From contig NC_087069.1 of assembly GCF_963678635.1 (NCBI RefSeq), positions 39,641,076 through 39,705,075 on the forward strand: DNA of 64,000 nucleotides, given 5' to 3'. Position 1 is the first letter of the stretch, and every line of letters starts with the position of its first letter. The DNA comes from Symsagittifera roscoffensis (lineage: Eukaryota > Xenacoelomorpha > Acoela > Convolutidae). Both the position numbers and the translations under genes were made by a program. Positions 1-12,940 of the stretch are shown here, piece after piece. Below the pieces are notes generated by a model that did no database searches, was not told the origin of the DNA, and saw nothing but the letters and a program-made list of their open reading frames with translations.

Positions 1-630
1 GGATCCGATAAGCTAGTCTCACTTCAGTTTGGAACGATTTTGTTTTGCGGGATAATTCGCCACGCATAAGTAATTTGCGTTACGCTCTCAGTAATATGCA
101 TATATTCTTCAAAGCGCGCATAATTTAGTCCAGAACATGGCCAATTTGGCTGCTTCCAAACCCAGAACTTTACAAAAAAAATCGGAAGTACAATATTTTT
201 ATACATTTGAACTCAGGAGGTCAATATCTTCAATGAGTTATAAAAAACTTTTGTTGAAAACTATTATTTCGATCGGCGAAAGTTGATTGAATAAAGAAAA
301 CACAGAGAGCAAAAATATTCCGTTTTCTTCAAAAATTGGAACGAAAATCTGATTTGAACCAGTTAAATTTTAAATTTTTAAATTTTTAAATATTTTAAAT
401 TTCTGTTGGCTTCAAACCTTTTTGGCATTCATTGTTTTCATCTCTTGTTGTTCCGATTTTCGTAAAGAAAAAAAACGGAGTTTTTGTGCTCGTGGTCTTT
501 TTTGTTCTGCTAAAGACATTTTTCAACTTCTTAATTAACAATTTTTGACGGTATTTTTTAATATCGTTTAAAAGGTTTTGTTTTCTTGAGCTCAAGTTTA
601 AAAAGATGTTTCACCTGTGATCAATTTTTG
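1..630. other. AT-rich sequence, no gene seen
   Basis: Only short open frames occur, without recognisable domains, conserved composition or splice context. A run of A/T homopolymer stretches lies around 360-400. I see no RNA gene or repeat relation to the following duplicated block, so this looks like the unique left flank of the tandem duplication. Confidence 0.5.
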
Positions 631-2175
631 CAAAGTTATGGGGGTTTAAAGGTTGCCATTTTGGCGAATTTGGGACAATTAACGCATGATTTAATACACG
701 CTTTTAACGCGTAAGCGGAGATTTCATCCGTCTTAGAAGCTTATTTGCCATAACTGATTTGTTATAGCAGCGAAATTTATCACTTTGTACTTTGTATGGC
801 GTGTAGGGGGATGATTTTGCAAAAATCTAAATAAAAAATATATATTTTTTCTTACGTTAAATTTTTCATGTTAATGTTGCTCCATAGACATGAAAAGGCA
901 GTCTAAATGTTCAGGGCTTCGCCCCAACACGAGCAGTCTTGTTCGTTTTGTGATAAAGTTTGTCTGTTGTACGTTTTTCCCAAAATTCTTCTAAGACTTT
1001 GTTTGCATCCAGCTCTGACATAAAATATCAATATTGATGCTTGAATTATATCTGCTCACCTAGTCAAACTAGCTGATCTGAACCATTGAGGAAAAATACT
1101 AATTTTAATCCTGAGTGCTCGTATTTTAGGATCAGAAGATATAACTAATGTCACCTGATTTTGCTCTTGAAATTTCTACCATATTTATCTGTTGATACTG
1201 TTGTACTCAAATTTAGAGTTCTTTGTAAAAAATATTTCAAAAAGAGTTTCAACAATGTTTTAATAGTTTGATTGTAAGAGCTGTTTTCTGCATCTTTTAT
1301 TGACTGTTAAAAATTTAATTTGCTTTCATAGTTTTTTTAGTATAACTAAAGTTTGCAATAGCCTTCCCTGGTACAAAAATTGCATAACATTTAACTAAAA
1401 ATGTTTTCTTAAATATGAGACCCATGAAAAAACTAAATCCAAAACAAAGAGCCCATTTTTGTCTGCATAAACTACATTATCTAGAGTTTAGCCTGCTAAA
1501 AAGTTTGGTAGGGTAGGCTTGTATTCTTATAGAAAAAGTTTTGTTTAAAGCCTCGCCAAATAGAAGTATGAAACACTTTTTTGCAATTGTATATGTGAGG
1601 TAACTGTTCTCAAACAAAATAATACTTGGCCTCACTCCTTTTTTTAAAATCAATTATAATTTTTTTTGAAAAAAAAAATTGTAAAATCTAGTGGCCTCCG
1701 AATTTTATAACCTTGTAGACTAGCAATTTTAACACAAATAAGAGCCGGTTAATGAGGTGATTTGACGAACCACGCATAGCAGACCCACCGCCAAACTGAA
1801 AAGGGAATTAAGTGCTTAAAACAGGTTATGGTGTATACAAAATTCCTTGTTAAAGAACCTATAGCACGTGGTGTAGAAACATGAAGGCAAAAACATAAAA
1901 TCCTTCAGATTCAAAACCATAAATCAATCTTCAACCATGATATGAACTTATTGAAGATACTTGCACAAACTTTTTTTGCGTTCATAATAAGCAGAACGCA
2001 AAAACTGGGTGCAATTATTTTCATTAAGTTCATTTCGTGGTTGAAGATTGATTTAAGAATTCGGCTGTTTGATGGTTGGATCACCACTAAAAAATTTTTG
2101 GCGTGTTTTCTAAAATTAACTTAAGTTTAATTTGATTAAGGTATAACCACCGCTCGACAGAACAAACCATGTATT

Positions 2176-2583
2176 CAGGGGCGGACGCCTTTCCCTTCAG
2201 GGATTCGAACCTCTGCCGACCCAAAGGGTCCCCCCTTTGTACAATTTTCCAATATCCATTTTTGGTGATGGACCCTAAAATTTTTGTAGAGGCGCCTTGG
2301 GCGCTAATATATACCAATTTTTAGGGGGGAACGCGCGCCGAAAAAACGTGATTTTTTTGTCAAACTTTTCCAAAAAAAATCCTAAAAACGCTTTTTTGGA
2401 CTGTTTTTTCAAAAATTTGCCTGCGGCGCAGAAATTTTGGTCAAAACAGGGACAAAACAGTGCTTTGGGTGAGCTCGAAAGTTCAATTTGGTCGAACTAA
2501 AAAAATGTCGACAAAAATATCAAACATTTTTTGAAAATCCGCCCCCCTCCCCTCGAGAAAATCCTAGCCTAGATCCGCCTCTG
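2176..2583. mobile_element. hAT-type MITE, copy 1 (left end shortened)
   Basis: Starts CAGGGGCGG and ends with the inverse ATCCGCCTCTG. The flanks CATGTATT (2168-2175) and CATGTATA (2584-2591) form an imperfect 8-bp target duplication, the length expected for the hAT superfamily. Compared with copy 2 it has lost the G-run just inside the left terminal repeat, probably by slippage between two GCGG strings. It has no transposase, so it is non-autonomous. An internal GCGCC...GGCGC stem is visible. Confidence 0.75.
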
Positions 2584-3425
2584 CATGTATAATTGATCAG
2601 TTTCATGTGATAATTTATAGAAGTTAATTTATTTAGTGATTACAAGTACAATTTGTCAAAGCAAGTTTACAACAATAAGTTATATAATCACTTGGACGGT
2701 AAACGAGCAACATTGCTCTTTCTCGAGCCTTCGTCCGTAGCTGTTATCTGAGGGCTCAGTTCAATCAACATAATTTAAACAAGTCAACTTGACCTCTTTC
2801 CGAGTTCAAGTGCGCAGAAACCTGAGCATACTCAACAGCTGAAAATTTCACACTTATTGCTTCATTTTAATGTCCACTCAACTTTCAAAATTTGGCTGAG
2901 TAATTCGATTCATAAAATTTTCTAGTTTCGCTTCTTGCAATGATGTTCCATGGATTATAATCGATTTTAATGAATTTTCCAGACTTTTCTGCATAAAATT
3001 GTAAAATAATTAACTATAATGATTATAAAATTGATTCTAAACAACTAGTACATATATATGACACAGGGATGAAGGGTTGATCCCAGTAGGGGTCCTTGGG
3101 TTTAGATGATCCCCAGTGATCCTTCTGTATGCCAAATGATCCCAATGTCTAAACTGCATGCTAATTTTTTCACATATTTTTTTTCAAGATTACGAGGCCA
3201 AACTGGGCACTGGATAGGCGCAAATATTTGTGTCTTTATGTTCTTGCATTCCAGAGACAAGCCTTTAATCATGTTAAATGCTTGTCGGAACAATTAAAGG
3301 AAATAAAAGAATAAAATAATAAAGGGAGCGTACTTGTTCCGGAATCCGCTTGCAATTCACAAAATGCACAATTTAATCTCGTAATGAAACAAACTGTGTT
3401 TGTAAAATATTGTATTTTAGATAAA

Positions 3426-4322
3426 ATTTTCCATTAAAAAGTGACCATAAAATCTTAACTAAAACGTGACCACTTGATGATCCCTAATGATTTCTGTGTA
3501 AAACTAACAATCCCTATTTATAATTAATGATCCCTGTGTATAGCCAATGACCCCTACGTTTTAACGTGATTCCATTGAAGATCCCATTGACTTCAAATGA
3601 TTTATGACTGTGGATTCCTATGTATAACTTATGAAGCCAATGAAAAACAAAAGATCAAGTACAATTATTGATCCTTATATATCTCTAAAATTACTCTGGA
3701 TATTTAATGATCCCTATATATGACCAATGATCCCTGTAATTAACCAATCATCCCTGTGTACAAATAAGGATCCCTACGTAGAAATGATTATCTTAATGTA
3801 AAGCCAATGATCCATATGCATATTTAGTGGTCCCTAAGTACAATGTATGGACACTATGTGTAACAAATGACCCATGTGAATAACTAATGATCCCTATGAT
3901 CAACTAATGATCCTTACGCATCAAAAAAAGACCCTTATGTACAGCTAACGAATCCTAGCTTTGATTATTAATCACTAAAAAACCAATAAGGACTACGTAT
4001 AACTTATGATCCCTATTTATACCAAATTATTCCTATGATTATCAACATAATACTATGTATAATGTATAATCTCTATGAAATTTACGTGATCTCTAAGTAA
4101 AGCTAAGAATCATAGTGTATAATGAAAAATCGCTATGCATAAACAATGATCTCAATTTACAAAAAATTAACTTATAAATAACTATTGATCCCTATATATA
4201 ACTAACAAGGGCCATGATTTTCTCATGATTCTTAACCTTAACTAATTGTCCTTACGTCTGAACAAAGATCTCTGAGTACAACCAATGATCGTTAGATATA
4301 ATTAATGGTCTCTAATTATAAG
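3426..4322. repeat. 20-bp minisatellite, first block
   Basis: Degenerate head-to-tail units of about 20 bp built around GATCCCTATGTATAACTAAT. It is the part of the minisatellite that lies inside duplication copy A. Its units match the corresponding part of copy B (from about 7206) one for one, apart from a later local expansion there. Confidence 0.8.
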
Positions 4323-5863
4323 CAAAGTTATAGGGGTTTAAGGGTTGCCATTTTGACGAATTTGGGACAATTAACGCATGATTTAATACACGTTTTTAAT
4401 GCGTAAGCGGAGATTTCATCCGTCTTAGAAATTGTTCCAAACTGGCTTAAAGAAGCTTATTTGCCGTAACTGATTTGTTATAGCAGCGAAATTTATCACT
4501 TTGTACTTTATATGGCGTGTAGGGGGATGATTTTGCAAAAATCTAAATAAAAAAAATATAAATTTTTTTCTTACGTTAAACTTTTCATGTTAATGCTGCT
4601 CCATAGACATGAAAAGGCAGTCTAAATGTTCAGGGCTTCGCTCCAACACGAGCAGTCTTGTTCGTTTTGTGATAAAGTTTGTCTGTTGTACGTTATTCCC
4701 AAAATTCCTCTAAGACTTTGTTTGCATCCACCTCTGAAATAAAATATCAATATCGATGCTTGAGTTATATTTGCTCACCTAGTCAAACTAGCTAATCTGA
4801 ACCATTGAGGTAACATACTAATTTTAATCCTGAGTGCTAGTATTTTAGGATCAGAAGATATAACTAATGTCACCTGATTTTGCTCTTGAATTTTTTACCA
4901 TATTTATCTGTTGATACTGTTGTACCTAAATTTAGATTTCTTTGTAAAAATATTTCAAAAAGATTTTCAACAATGTTTTAATAGTTTGATTGTAAGAGAT
5001 GTTTTCTGCTTCACTCATTGACTGTTAAAAACTTAACTTGCTTTCATAGTTTTTTTTTAGTATAACTAAAGTTTGCAATAGCCTCCTCTGGTACAAAAAT
5101 TGCATAACATTTAACTAAAAATATTTTCTTAAATATGAGACCCATGAAAAAAAAGTAAATCCAAAACGAAGAGCCCAAATTTGTCTGCATAAACTACATC
5201 CATCTAGAGTATTCTTATACAAAAAGTTTTATTTAAAGCCTCGCCAAATATAAGCATGAAACACTTTTTTGCAATTGTATATGTGAGGTTAACTGTTCTC
5301 AAACAAAATAATACTTGGCCTCACTCCTTTTTTAAAAATTAATTATATTTTTTTTTGAAAAAAAAATTGTGAAATCTAGTGGCCTCCGAATTTTATAACC
5401 TTGTAGACTAGCAATTTTAACACAAATAAGAGCCGGTTAATCAGGTGATTTGACGAACCACGCATAGCAGACCCACCGCCAAACTGAAAAGGGAATTAAG
5501 TGCTTAAAACAGGTTATGGTGTATACAAAATTCCTTGTTAAAGAACCTATAGCACGTGGTGTAGAAACATGAAGGCAAAAACATAAAATCCTTCAGATTC
5601 AAAACCATAAATCAATCTTCAACCATGATATGAACTTAATGAAGATATTTGCACAAACTTTTTTTGCGTTCATAATAAGCAGAACGCAAAAACTGGGTGC
5701 AATTATTTTCATTAAGTTCATTTCGTGGTTGAAGATTGATTTAAGAATTCGGCTGTTTGATGGTTGGATCACCACTAAAAAATTTTTGGCGTGTTTTCTA
5801 AAATTAACTTAAGTTTAATTTGATTAAGGTATAACCACCGCTCGACAGAACATACCATGTATT

Positions 5864-6293
5864 CAGGGGCGGATTTAGGGGGGGGGGGGGGCGGACGCCT
5901 TTCCCTTCAGGGATTCGAACCTCTGCCGACCCAAAGGGTCCCCCCTTTGTACAATTTTCCAATATCCATTTTTGGTGATGGACCCTAAAATTTTTGTAAA
6001 GGCGCCTTGGGCGCTAATATATACCAATTTTTAGGGGGGAACGCGCGCCGAAAAAACGTGATTTTTTTGTCAAACTTTTCCAAAAAAAATCCTAAAAACG
6101 CTTTTTTGGACTGTTTTTTCAAAAATTTGCCTGCGGCGCAGAAATTTTGGTCAAAACAGGGACAAAACAGTGCTTTGGGAGAGCTCGAAAATTCAATTTG
6201 GTCGAACTAAAAAAATGTCGACAAAAATTTCAAACATTTTTTGAAAATCCGCCCCCCTCCCCTCGAGAAAATCCTAGCCTAGATCCGCCTCTG
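5864..6293. mobile_element. hAT-type MITE, copy 2
   Basis: The left terminal repeat is CAGGGGCGGATTTAG, and the right end reads CTAGATCCGCCTCTG. It is flanked by CATGTATT (5856-5863) and CATGTATA (6294-6301), an 8-bp target duplication with one mismatch. It is about 430 bp long with no coding capacity. The same insertion occurs in duplication copy A, so the MITE was present before the duplication. Confidence 0.8.
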
Positions 6294-7205
6294 CATGTAT
6301 AATTGATCAGTTTCATGTGATAATTTATAGAAGTTAATTTATTTAGTGATTACAAGTACAATTTGTCAAAGCAAGCTTACAACAATAAGTTATATAATCA
6401 CTTGGACGGTAAACGAGCAACATTGCTCTTTCTCGAGCCTTCGTCCGTAGCTGTTATCTGAGGGCTCAGTTCAATCAACATAATTTAAACAAGTCAACTT
6501 GACCTCTTTCCGAGTTCAAGTGCGCAGAAACCTGAACATACTCAACAGCTGAAAATTTCACACTTATTGCTTCATTTTAATGTCGACTCAAGTTTAGCGT
6601 GGTATATTGTCATCTTTAATCCTGTGCGCCAGAGCCAGGTTCAGAATTTGGTTGAGTAATTCGGTTCATAAAATTTTCTAGTTTTGCTTCTTGCAATGAT
6701 GTTCCATGGATTATAATCGATTTTAATGAACTTTCCAGACTTTTCTGCATAAAATTGTAAAATAATTAACTATAATGATTATAAAATTGATTCTAAACAA
6801 CTAGTACATATATATGACACAGCGATGGGGGGTTGATCCCTGTGGGGGTCTTTGGGTACAGATGATCCCCAGTGATCCTTCTGTATGCCAAATGATCCCA
6901 ATGTCTAAACTGCATGCTAATTTTTTCACATAATTTTTTTCAAGATTACGAGGCCAAACTGGGCACTGGATAGGCGCAAATATTTGTGTCTTTATGTTCT
7001 TGCATTCCAGAGACAAATCTTTAATCATGTTAAATGCTTGTCGGAACGATTAAAGGAAATTAAAAAAAAACAAAATAATATAGGGAGCGTGCTTGTTCCG
7101 GAATCCGCTTGCAATTCACAAATTGCACAATTTTATCTCGTAATGAAACAAACTGTGTTTGTAAAATATTGTGTTTTAGATAAAATTTTCCATTAAAAAG
7201 TGACC

Positions 7206-10200
7206 ATAAAATCTTAACTAAAACGTGACCACTTGATGATCCCTAATGATTTCTGTGTAAAACTAACAATCCCTATTTATAATTAATGATCCCTGTGTAT
7301 AGCCAATGACCCCTACGTTTTAACGTGATTCCATTAAAGATCCCATTGAATTCAAATGATTTATGACTGTGGATTCCTATGTATAACTTATGAAGCCAAT
7401 GAAAAACAAAAGATCAAGTACAATTATTGATCCTTATATATCTCTAAAATTACTCTGGATATTTAATGATCCCTATATATGACCAATGATCCCTGTAATT
7501 AACCAATCATCTCTGTGTACAACTAAGGATCCCTACGTAGAAATGATTATCTCTATGTAAAGCCAATCATCTCTGTGTACAACTAAGGATCCCTACGTAG
7601 AAATGATTATCTCTATGTAAAGCCAATCATCTCTGTGTACAACTAAGGATCCCTACGTAGAAATGATTATCTCTATGTAAAGCCAATCATCTCTGTGTAC
7701 AACTAAGGATCCCTACGTAGAAATGATTATCTCTATGTAAAGCCAATCATCCCTGTGTACAAATAAGGATCCCTACGTAGAAATGATTATCTTTATGTAA
7801 AGCCAATGATCCATATGCATATTTAGTGGTCCCTAAGTACAATGTATGGACACTATGTGTAACAAATGACCCATGTGAATAACTAATGATCCCTATGATC
7901 AACTAATGATCCTTACGCATCAAAAAAAGACCCTTATGTACAGCTAACGAATCCTAGCTTTGATTATTAATCACTAAAAAACCAATAAGGACTACGTATA
8001 ACTTATGATCCCTATTTATACCAAATTATTCCTATGATTATCAACATAATACTATGTATAATGTATAATCTCTATGAAATTTACGTGATCTCTAAGTAAA
8101 GCTAAGAATCATAGTGTATAATGAATAATCGCTATGCATAAACAATGATCTCAATTTACAAAAAATTAACTTATAAATAACTATTGATCCCTATATATAA
8201 CTAACAAGGGCCATGATTTTCTCATGATTCTTAACCTTAACTAATTGTCCTTACGTCTGAACAAAGATCTCTGAGTACAACCAATGATCGTTAGATATAA
8301 TTAATGGTCTCTAATTATAAGCAATGGTCCCAGGATAGAGCTAACGATCCCTATGTATAACGAAAGATCCCTACGTTAAATGATGATCCCCAGGTGTAAG
8401 CAAAAATCGATATGCATTTTTGTGATCTCTATGTCCTCGCAATCGTGTATGACTAATGTCCCTATGTATAAAACAATAACAATGTGTATAACAAGTGACC
8501 TCCATTTATAATCAATGATTCATATGTATAACTAATGATCCTAAGCATAAGTATAAACAATGATCCCTACGTATAAATGATGATTCCTATCATAAGCTAA
8601 TGATACGTATGCATATTTAGTGATCACTGAATCTTTTCAATTATGTATCACTGAAGATCCTTTTGTGTTACGAATAAAAACTATGTATAACAAATGACCC
8701 TTGTGCATAACAAAGGCATTACATATGCTTAACTAATAATGCTTAGTTATAAACAAAGAACTTTATGTACAACTAACGAATCCTACGCAAAAAAAAACTT
8801 AAAACCAAGATTACTCTGCAAAACTAATATTCCCTATCTATGACCAATGTATAACCAATGACCTCATGTAAACCTAATAATCCCTAGAATTATCAAAACA
8901 AAACTACGTATAAGGCATTATCTATGCATAATACCAAAAATTCCCGTTTAAAGCTTAGGATCACAAAATATAGCTAAGGTTCCCTATGCATGATCGATGA
9001 TCCCTATGTGTCCATAAAGTTCCTGTGAGTATCTACTGATCCCTATTTATATCTAATCATGCCTATGATCATCTAAACAGTACTATGTAGAACGTATACT
9101 CTCTGTGTAATACTAATGATCCCAGTATGATCAAAATGTATAACTTAGAAACCCTAAGCATGAACAATGATCCTTTTGTATGAATGAAAATCCCATTAAA
9201 AACTACTGATTCCTATGTATAACTATTCATGTGTTTGATTATCTAAACAATACTATGTATAACGTATAATCTCTGTGTATTACCAATGATCTCTGTGTAT
9301 AACTAATGTATAAACATGAAACCGTCTGCATGAACAAGGATCTTTATAAATGATTAAGAATCTTAAAATAACTACGTATCCCTATGTATCAATAATCATG
9401 CCCATGACTACCTCAAGATCCCTATGTTCAACTAAATATCCCTACATCTGAATAATGATCCCTGAGTACTACTAATGATGTCTTAGTATTAATAAAGATC
9501 CATAATTATAAGCAACAAACCCAGTGTAGAGCTGATGATCCCTATGTATGATGTATGACCAAAAAACTCATCCGTACGACTATCAAAACAATAATATGTA
9601 TAAGGTACAATTTATGTGTAATACCAATGATACCTGTGTATAGCTTAGGATCACAATGTATAACTAGGAATCCCGATGCATGAACAATGACCCCTATGTG
9701 TGAACATTACTCCTATCAAAATCTACTGATACCTATATATAACTAATCATGTTTATGATCATCTAAACAGTACTATGTATAACGTATAGTCTCATTGTTA
9801 TACTAATGATCTCTGTGTTTGCTATGAATCACAATGTATAATTAAGAATCCGTCTGCGCGAGCAAAGATCCCTACATATGATTAGAAATCCTATAAAAAC
9901 TAATTATCCCTATGTATAACTAATCTTGCCCATGAATACCTAAACATCCCTTTGTTGAACCAATGATCCTGTCGCCTGATTAATGATCCCTGAACGCTAC
10001 TTAAGATCTTCACGAAAAATTAATGGTCCATAGTTATAAGCATTGAACCCAGTGTAGAGCTGATGATCCCTATGTATATCCAATGATCCCTACGTTAAAC
10101 GATGATCTCCATTTATAATCAAGGATCCCTATGCCTACTTACTGAACTTCGTGTCTTCCAAATGGTGTATGACTAGAGATCTCTATGTATATTATATTAA

Positions 10201-10870
10201 CACTTAGTTTAACAATTGACCCCCCCCCATGTATAACCAATCATCTTTTTATTTAGCTGATGATCCTAACATGTTAGTTTTGAACCTTGAGTACAAATAT
10301 TGATCGATACGTATAATTTTTGATCCATATGTATAACCAATGATCTTTTTGCGAAAGTAAAGATCCCCATCTGTAGCCAATGATCTCATGAAAAACGAAT
10401 GATCCCTATGTATTTTTTTGATCCTAGAGATAACCAAAAACCTCTACGTATAACTAATGATTGGTCTGTCTAACCACAAATCACTGTATAACCAATGATC
10501 CTTCTATTTAACTTGTCATACTTACCTATAAATAATTTTTCCATAAAACTTTTGATCGCTATGTACAATTAATGATCCCTATTTATATCTATATTTTAAT
10601 TTTGATATTTAATGATGCCTAAGTATGACCAAAGATCTCAAAGTAAAACCAATGATCGCTATGTGTATCCATTGATCCCTGCATATAACCAATGATCCCC
10701 ATGTATAACTAACTATTCCAGTGTATATCAAAAGATACCTATGTACAGCTTAGGATCCCTTTGTAGAACTAATGGTTCCTGTGTGCAGCTGCTGATCCTA
10801 ATGTATATCTAAAATTTTCGATGTATAACCAAGATACCTTTGTATAACTAATAATCAGTATAATTCCAAT
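7206..10870. repeat. 20-bp minisatellite, long block
   Basis: About 3.6 kb of degenerate units of 20-21 bp with the core GATCCCTATGTATAACTAAT. Variants such as AACCAATGATCCCTACG are common, and the array fades out near 10,870. Units diverge from each other much more than the two copies of the large duplication do. The array is therefore old and was later duplicated as part of the larger unit. Open frames inside it, such as 10249-10437, are products of the repeat and not genes. Confidence 0.85.
7501..7800. repeat. 60-bp higher-order tandem repeat, five units
   Basis: Five consecutive 60-bp units, each made of three minisatellite monomers. The units at 7561, 7621 and 7681 are identical, and those at 7501 and 7741 differ at a few positions. 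Copy A of the large duplication has only one such unit (around 3739-3798), so the expansion happened after the 3.7 kb duplication. Confidence 0.95.
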
Positions 10871-11370
10871 CGGAGCTCGAAGAGTTTTAATTGCTTTCAA
10901 ATGGAAATTTTAAAGCCGACAAAGCTCATCAAAAATTTGAAGAACCAATTTTTTTCTTGGTTAAATATAGCTGCATATGATCTTGTTTATGTGCTTAGAA
11001 ACAATTACCATTTGTTTACCAAGGATTGAGTGGAACCTTATACTTCAAGAATTCCAGCCTGCATGATTGCTTATAACCGAGTAAGAGAGCTCTTATATTT
11101 GTGATGAAATGAAGATACCTGAATACTCTCTCGAGAAGGGCGACCAGTTCAGTCTTCCTACCTCACAGAGTTCTCTAATTTTAACATTCAGGACTAACAA
11201 CAAACAACTGAAATGATGTTGGAGAGCATAAATAAACCTATAATGACATCAGTGTGTTGATTGGCAGGATCGTCCTCCGTCTCATTACTTTTTGAACATG
11301 GTAAAACAAATTTAAAATGAGAAAAGACGCCAGAAGTCAGAAAAAATTTTTTTTTCTTAAGCTATCTCCT
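10871..11370. other. No gene seen
   Basis: Transition between the minisatellite and the next tandem duplication. I see no open frame of note, RNA gene or repeat. Confidence 0.4.
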
Positions 11371-12940
11371 CATAGTGCATAATGGTGAGAGTTTTAGGAG
11401 GCTATAGCGATGCGTTGTGATGCCACTTAAAGCACATAATGAGTTGATGTAATGGAGAAAAAATTTCTTTTGCTTGTAAGTTTTCGGAAAACCTGTTTTG
11501 TGTCACTGTGCCATTTTGATGATGTGATACTTGGATGGAAGTTCAATGAAGATAATGAGTGAGTTGTCCGGGGAGTATATGCCAGTCGACCAGATTGCAT
11601 GATTCTTGGTAAAAAGGGATACAATTTATGCCGAAACTAGCGAATAGGATTGGTATAGCTAAGAGAACCGAAAAAAGAAGGATAAAAAGTAGTTACAAAA
11701 AAATTATAATTTTTTGAAGTGTCGTGCATGACACCTAACGATCTTTTTGTTCTAGACGATTGAATTTTGCAAAAATTAGATCAAAAAATTTTGTTCATTA
11801 TAGCGAGAAAATGAAAGCAATCTGATGGACAAAGGGTACCTTTTACGATCGATTGACGACGATACACAAGAAAGCCTTCCACGAAGTAACGATTTTCAGT
11901 AACAATCGTTACCGAGCTTATTTTACCAATCAGGAAGGCCGAGATTGAGACAGGCAACCTTTGCTGAGGGCGAAAAAGGGGCTTCTTCAAGGAAAACCGA
12001 GAATTCGGAAGTGTCTGTCGTTAGAATTTAGAACTGCCTTCTAACAATGTCTTTTTTGGCTTTCTGGACATGTTCTGAATTTGAAGTAACCAACATCTGA
12101 TTTCTTTTTCACGATATGGTAGCTAGAAGTAAGGAGAAACTCGATCCATCTCCATTAGATAGGGTCTTTTTCTCTACAGAGCAGAACCAATTGTAGTGTA
12201 ATAATGACTTATAGACTTGTTTTGAGGAGTAACCTCGCGATCTGTGAATACTCAGGACCGGCCATGAGTTCACTGATTTTGCATGTAACCAGTTTATTTG
12301 TATGTTTTGGAGGTCAACCTTTAGACCTTAACACGTTATTTGACCCAATCTTATGAAATACCACTTCAATTTGCTTTGGTAGAGACGGTTAAATGCATGT
12401 AAGGCTCAAAATTGACGCCAGCTAATCTTTATAGAATTTATTTTTACTTTTATCGTTATTTACTTTGAATGTTGAAAAAAAAACTGTGAAAAATTAAGCA
12501 TGGTTGAATTTGGTGGTTTTGTGTTGTAAGCTTGGTTTCGCCTTGCCTTTTCTAGGTTTAGCCCAGTTAAAACACCCAAGGGCTATTTGTGGTATACTTT
12601 AGAACATTTTGGCCATCTCCATCATTGAGCCAGAAAACGTATGAACAAAGACACAAGAAAAAAATCAGTTTTCAGCTGACAAAAATTGTCAACTGGATGG
12701 CAGATTAGTATAAGAAACATTTATCAAAGCTTTTGTAAACACGACAGCACTGCTGAAATTACTTTGAATGACGGATTGAAGATTTTTTTTACCAAGATCT
12801 TTGACAACAGGGCCGAGGTCCGCGACCTAAGAAAAGATTTTATAACTCGTGCCGCATATCGTTTTCAGACTGGTTTTCGCAGTCCCGCCGCGGGCTTAAG
12901 TCGCGCCGTCACTCTTTTTTAAGTCGCGGCATCAGTGTTT
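11371..12940. repeat. 1.57 kb tandem duplication, copy A
   Basis: Direct repeat with an offset of about 1,570 bp to 12,941-14,510. Matching landmarks are the GGAGGCTATAGCGATGCG string at about 11397 and 12967, and the GGAAGGCCGAGATTGAGAC string at about 11932 and 13503. Similar minus-strand open frames appear in both copies (11427-11624 and 12909-13196), but they change in length between copies and carry no domain. I do not call them genes. Confidence 0.85.

Larger units (their letters stand above)
631..4322. repeat. Large tandem duplication, copy A
   Basis: This 3.7 kb segment is repeated directly afterwards as copy B with high similarity over nearly its whole length. The start is marked by CAAAGTTAT at 631 and again at 4323, and both copies end at the same TAATTATAAG string. 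The unit contains a hAT MITE (2176-2583), a stretch shared around 3100-3430, and the start of the 20-bp minisatellite (about 3430-4322). The short open frames inside are the same non-coding frames in both copies and have no recognisable product. Confidence 0.85.
4323..8322. repeat. Large tandem duplication, copy B
   Basis: Second copy of the 631-4322 segment. Differences from copy A include loss of about 30 bp near 5200, a longer G-run in the MITE (about 5878-5891), a replaced stretch of about 50 bp near 6590-6640, and four extra 60-bp units at 7501-7800. Identity elsewhere is high enough to indicate a fairly recent duplication. No gene is visible. Confidence 0.85.

Noticed and set aside
1942-2500. 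Frames at 1942-2124 and 2297-2500, repeated at 5630-5812 and 6007-6210
   Set aside because: Their similarity comes from the tandem duplication. The second pair lies inside a hAT MITE; no domains.
7501-7800. CRISPR array
   Set aside because: The 60-bp units are direct minisatellite multimers without unique spacers, in an animal genome.
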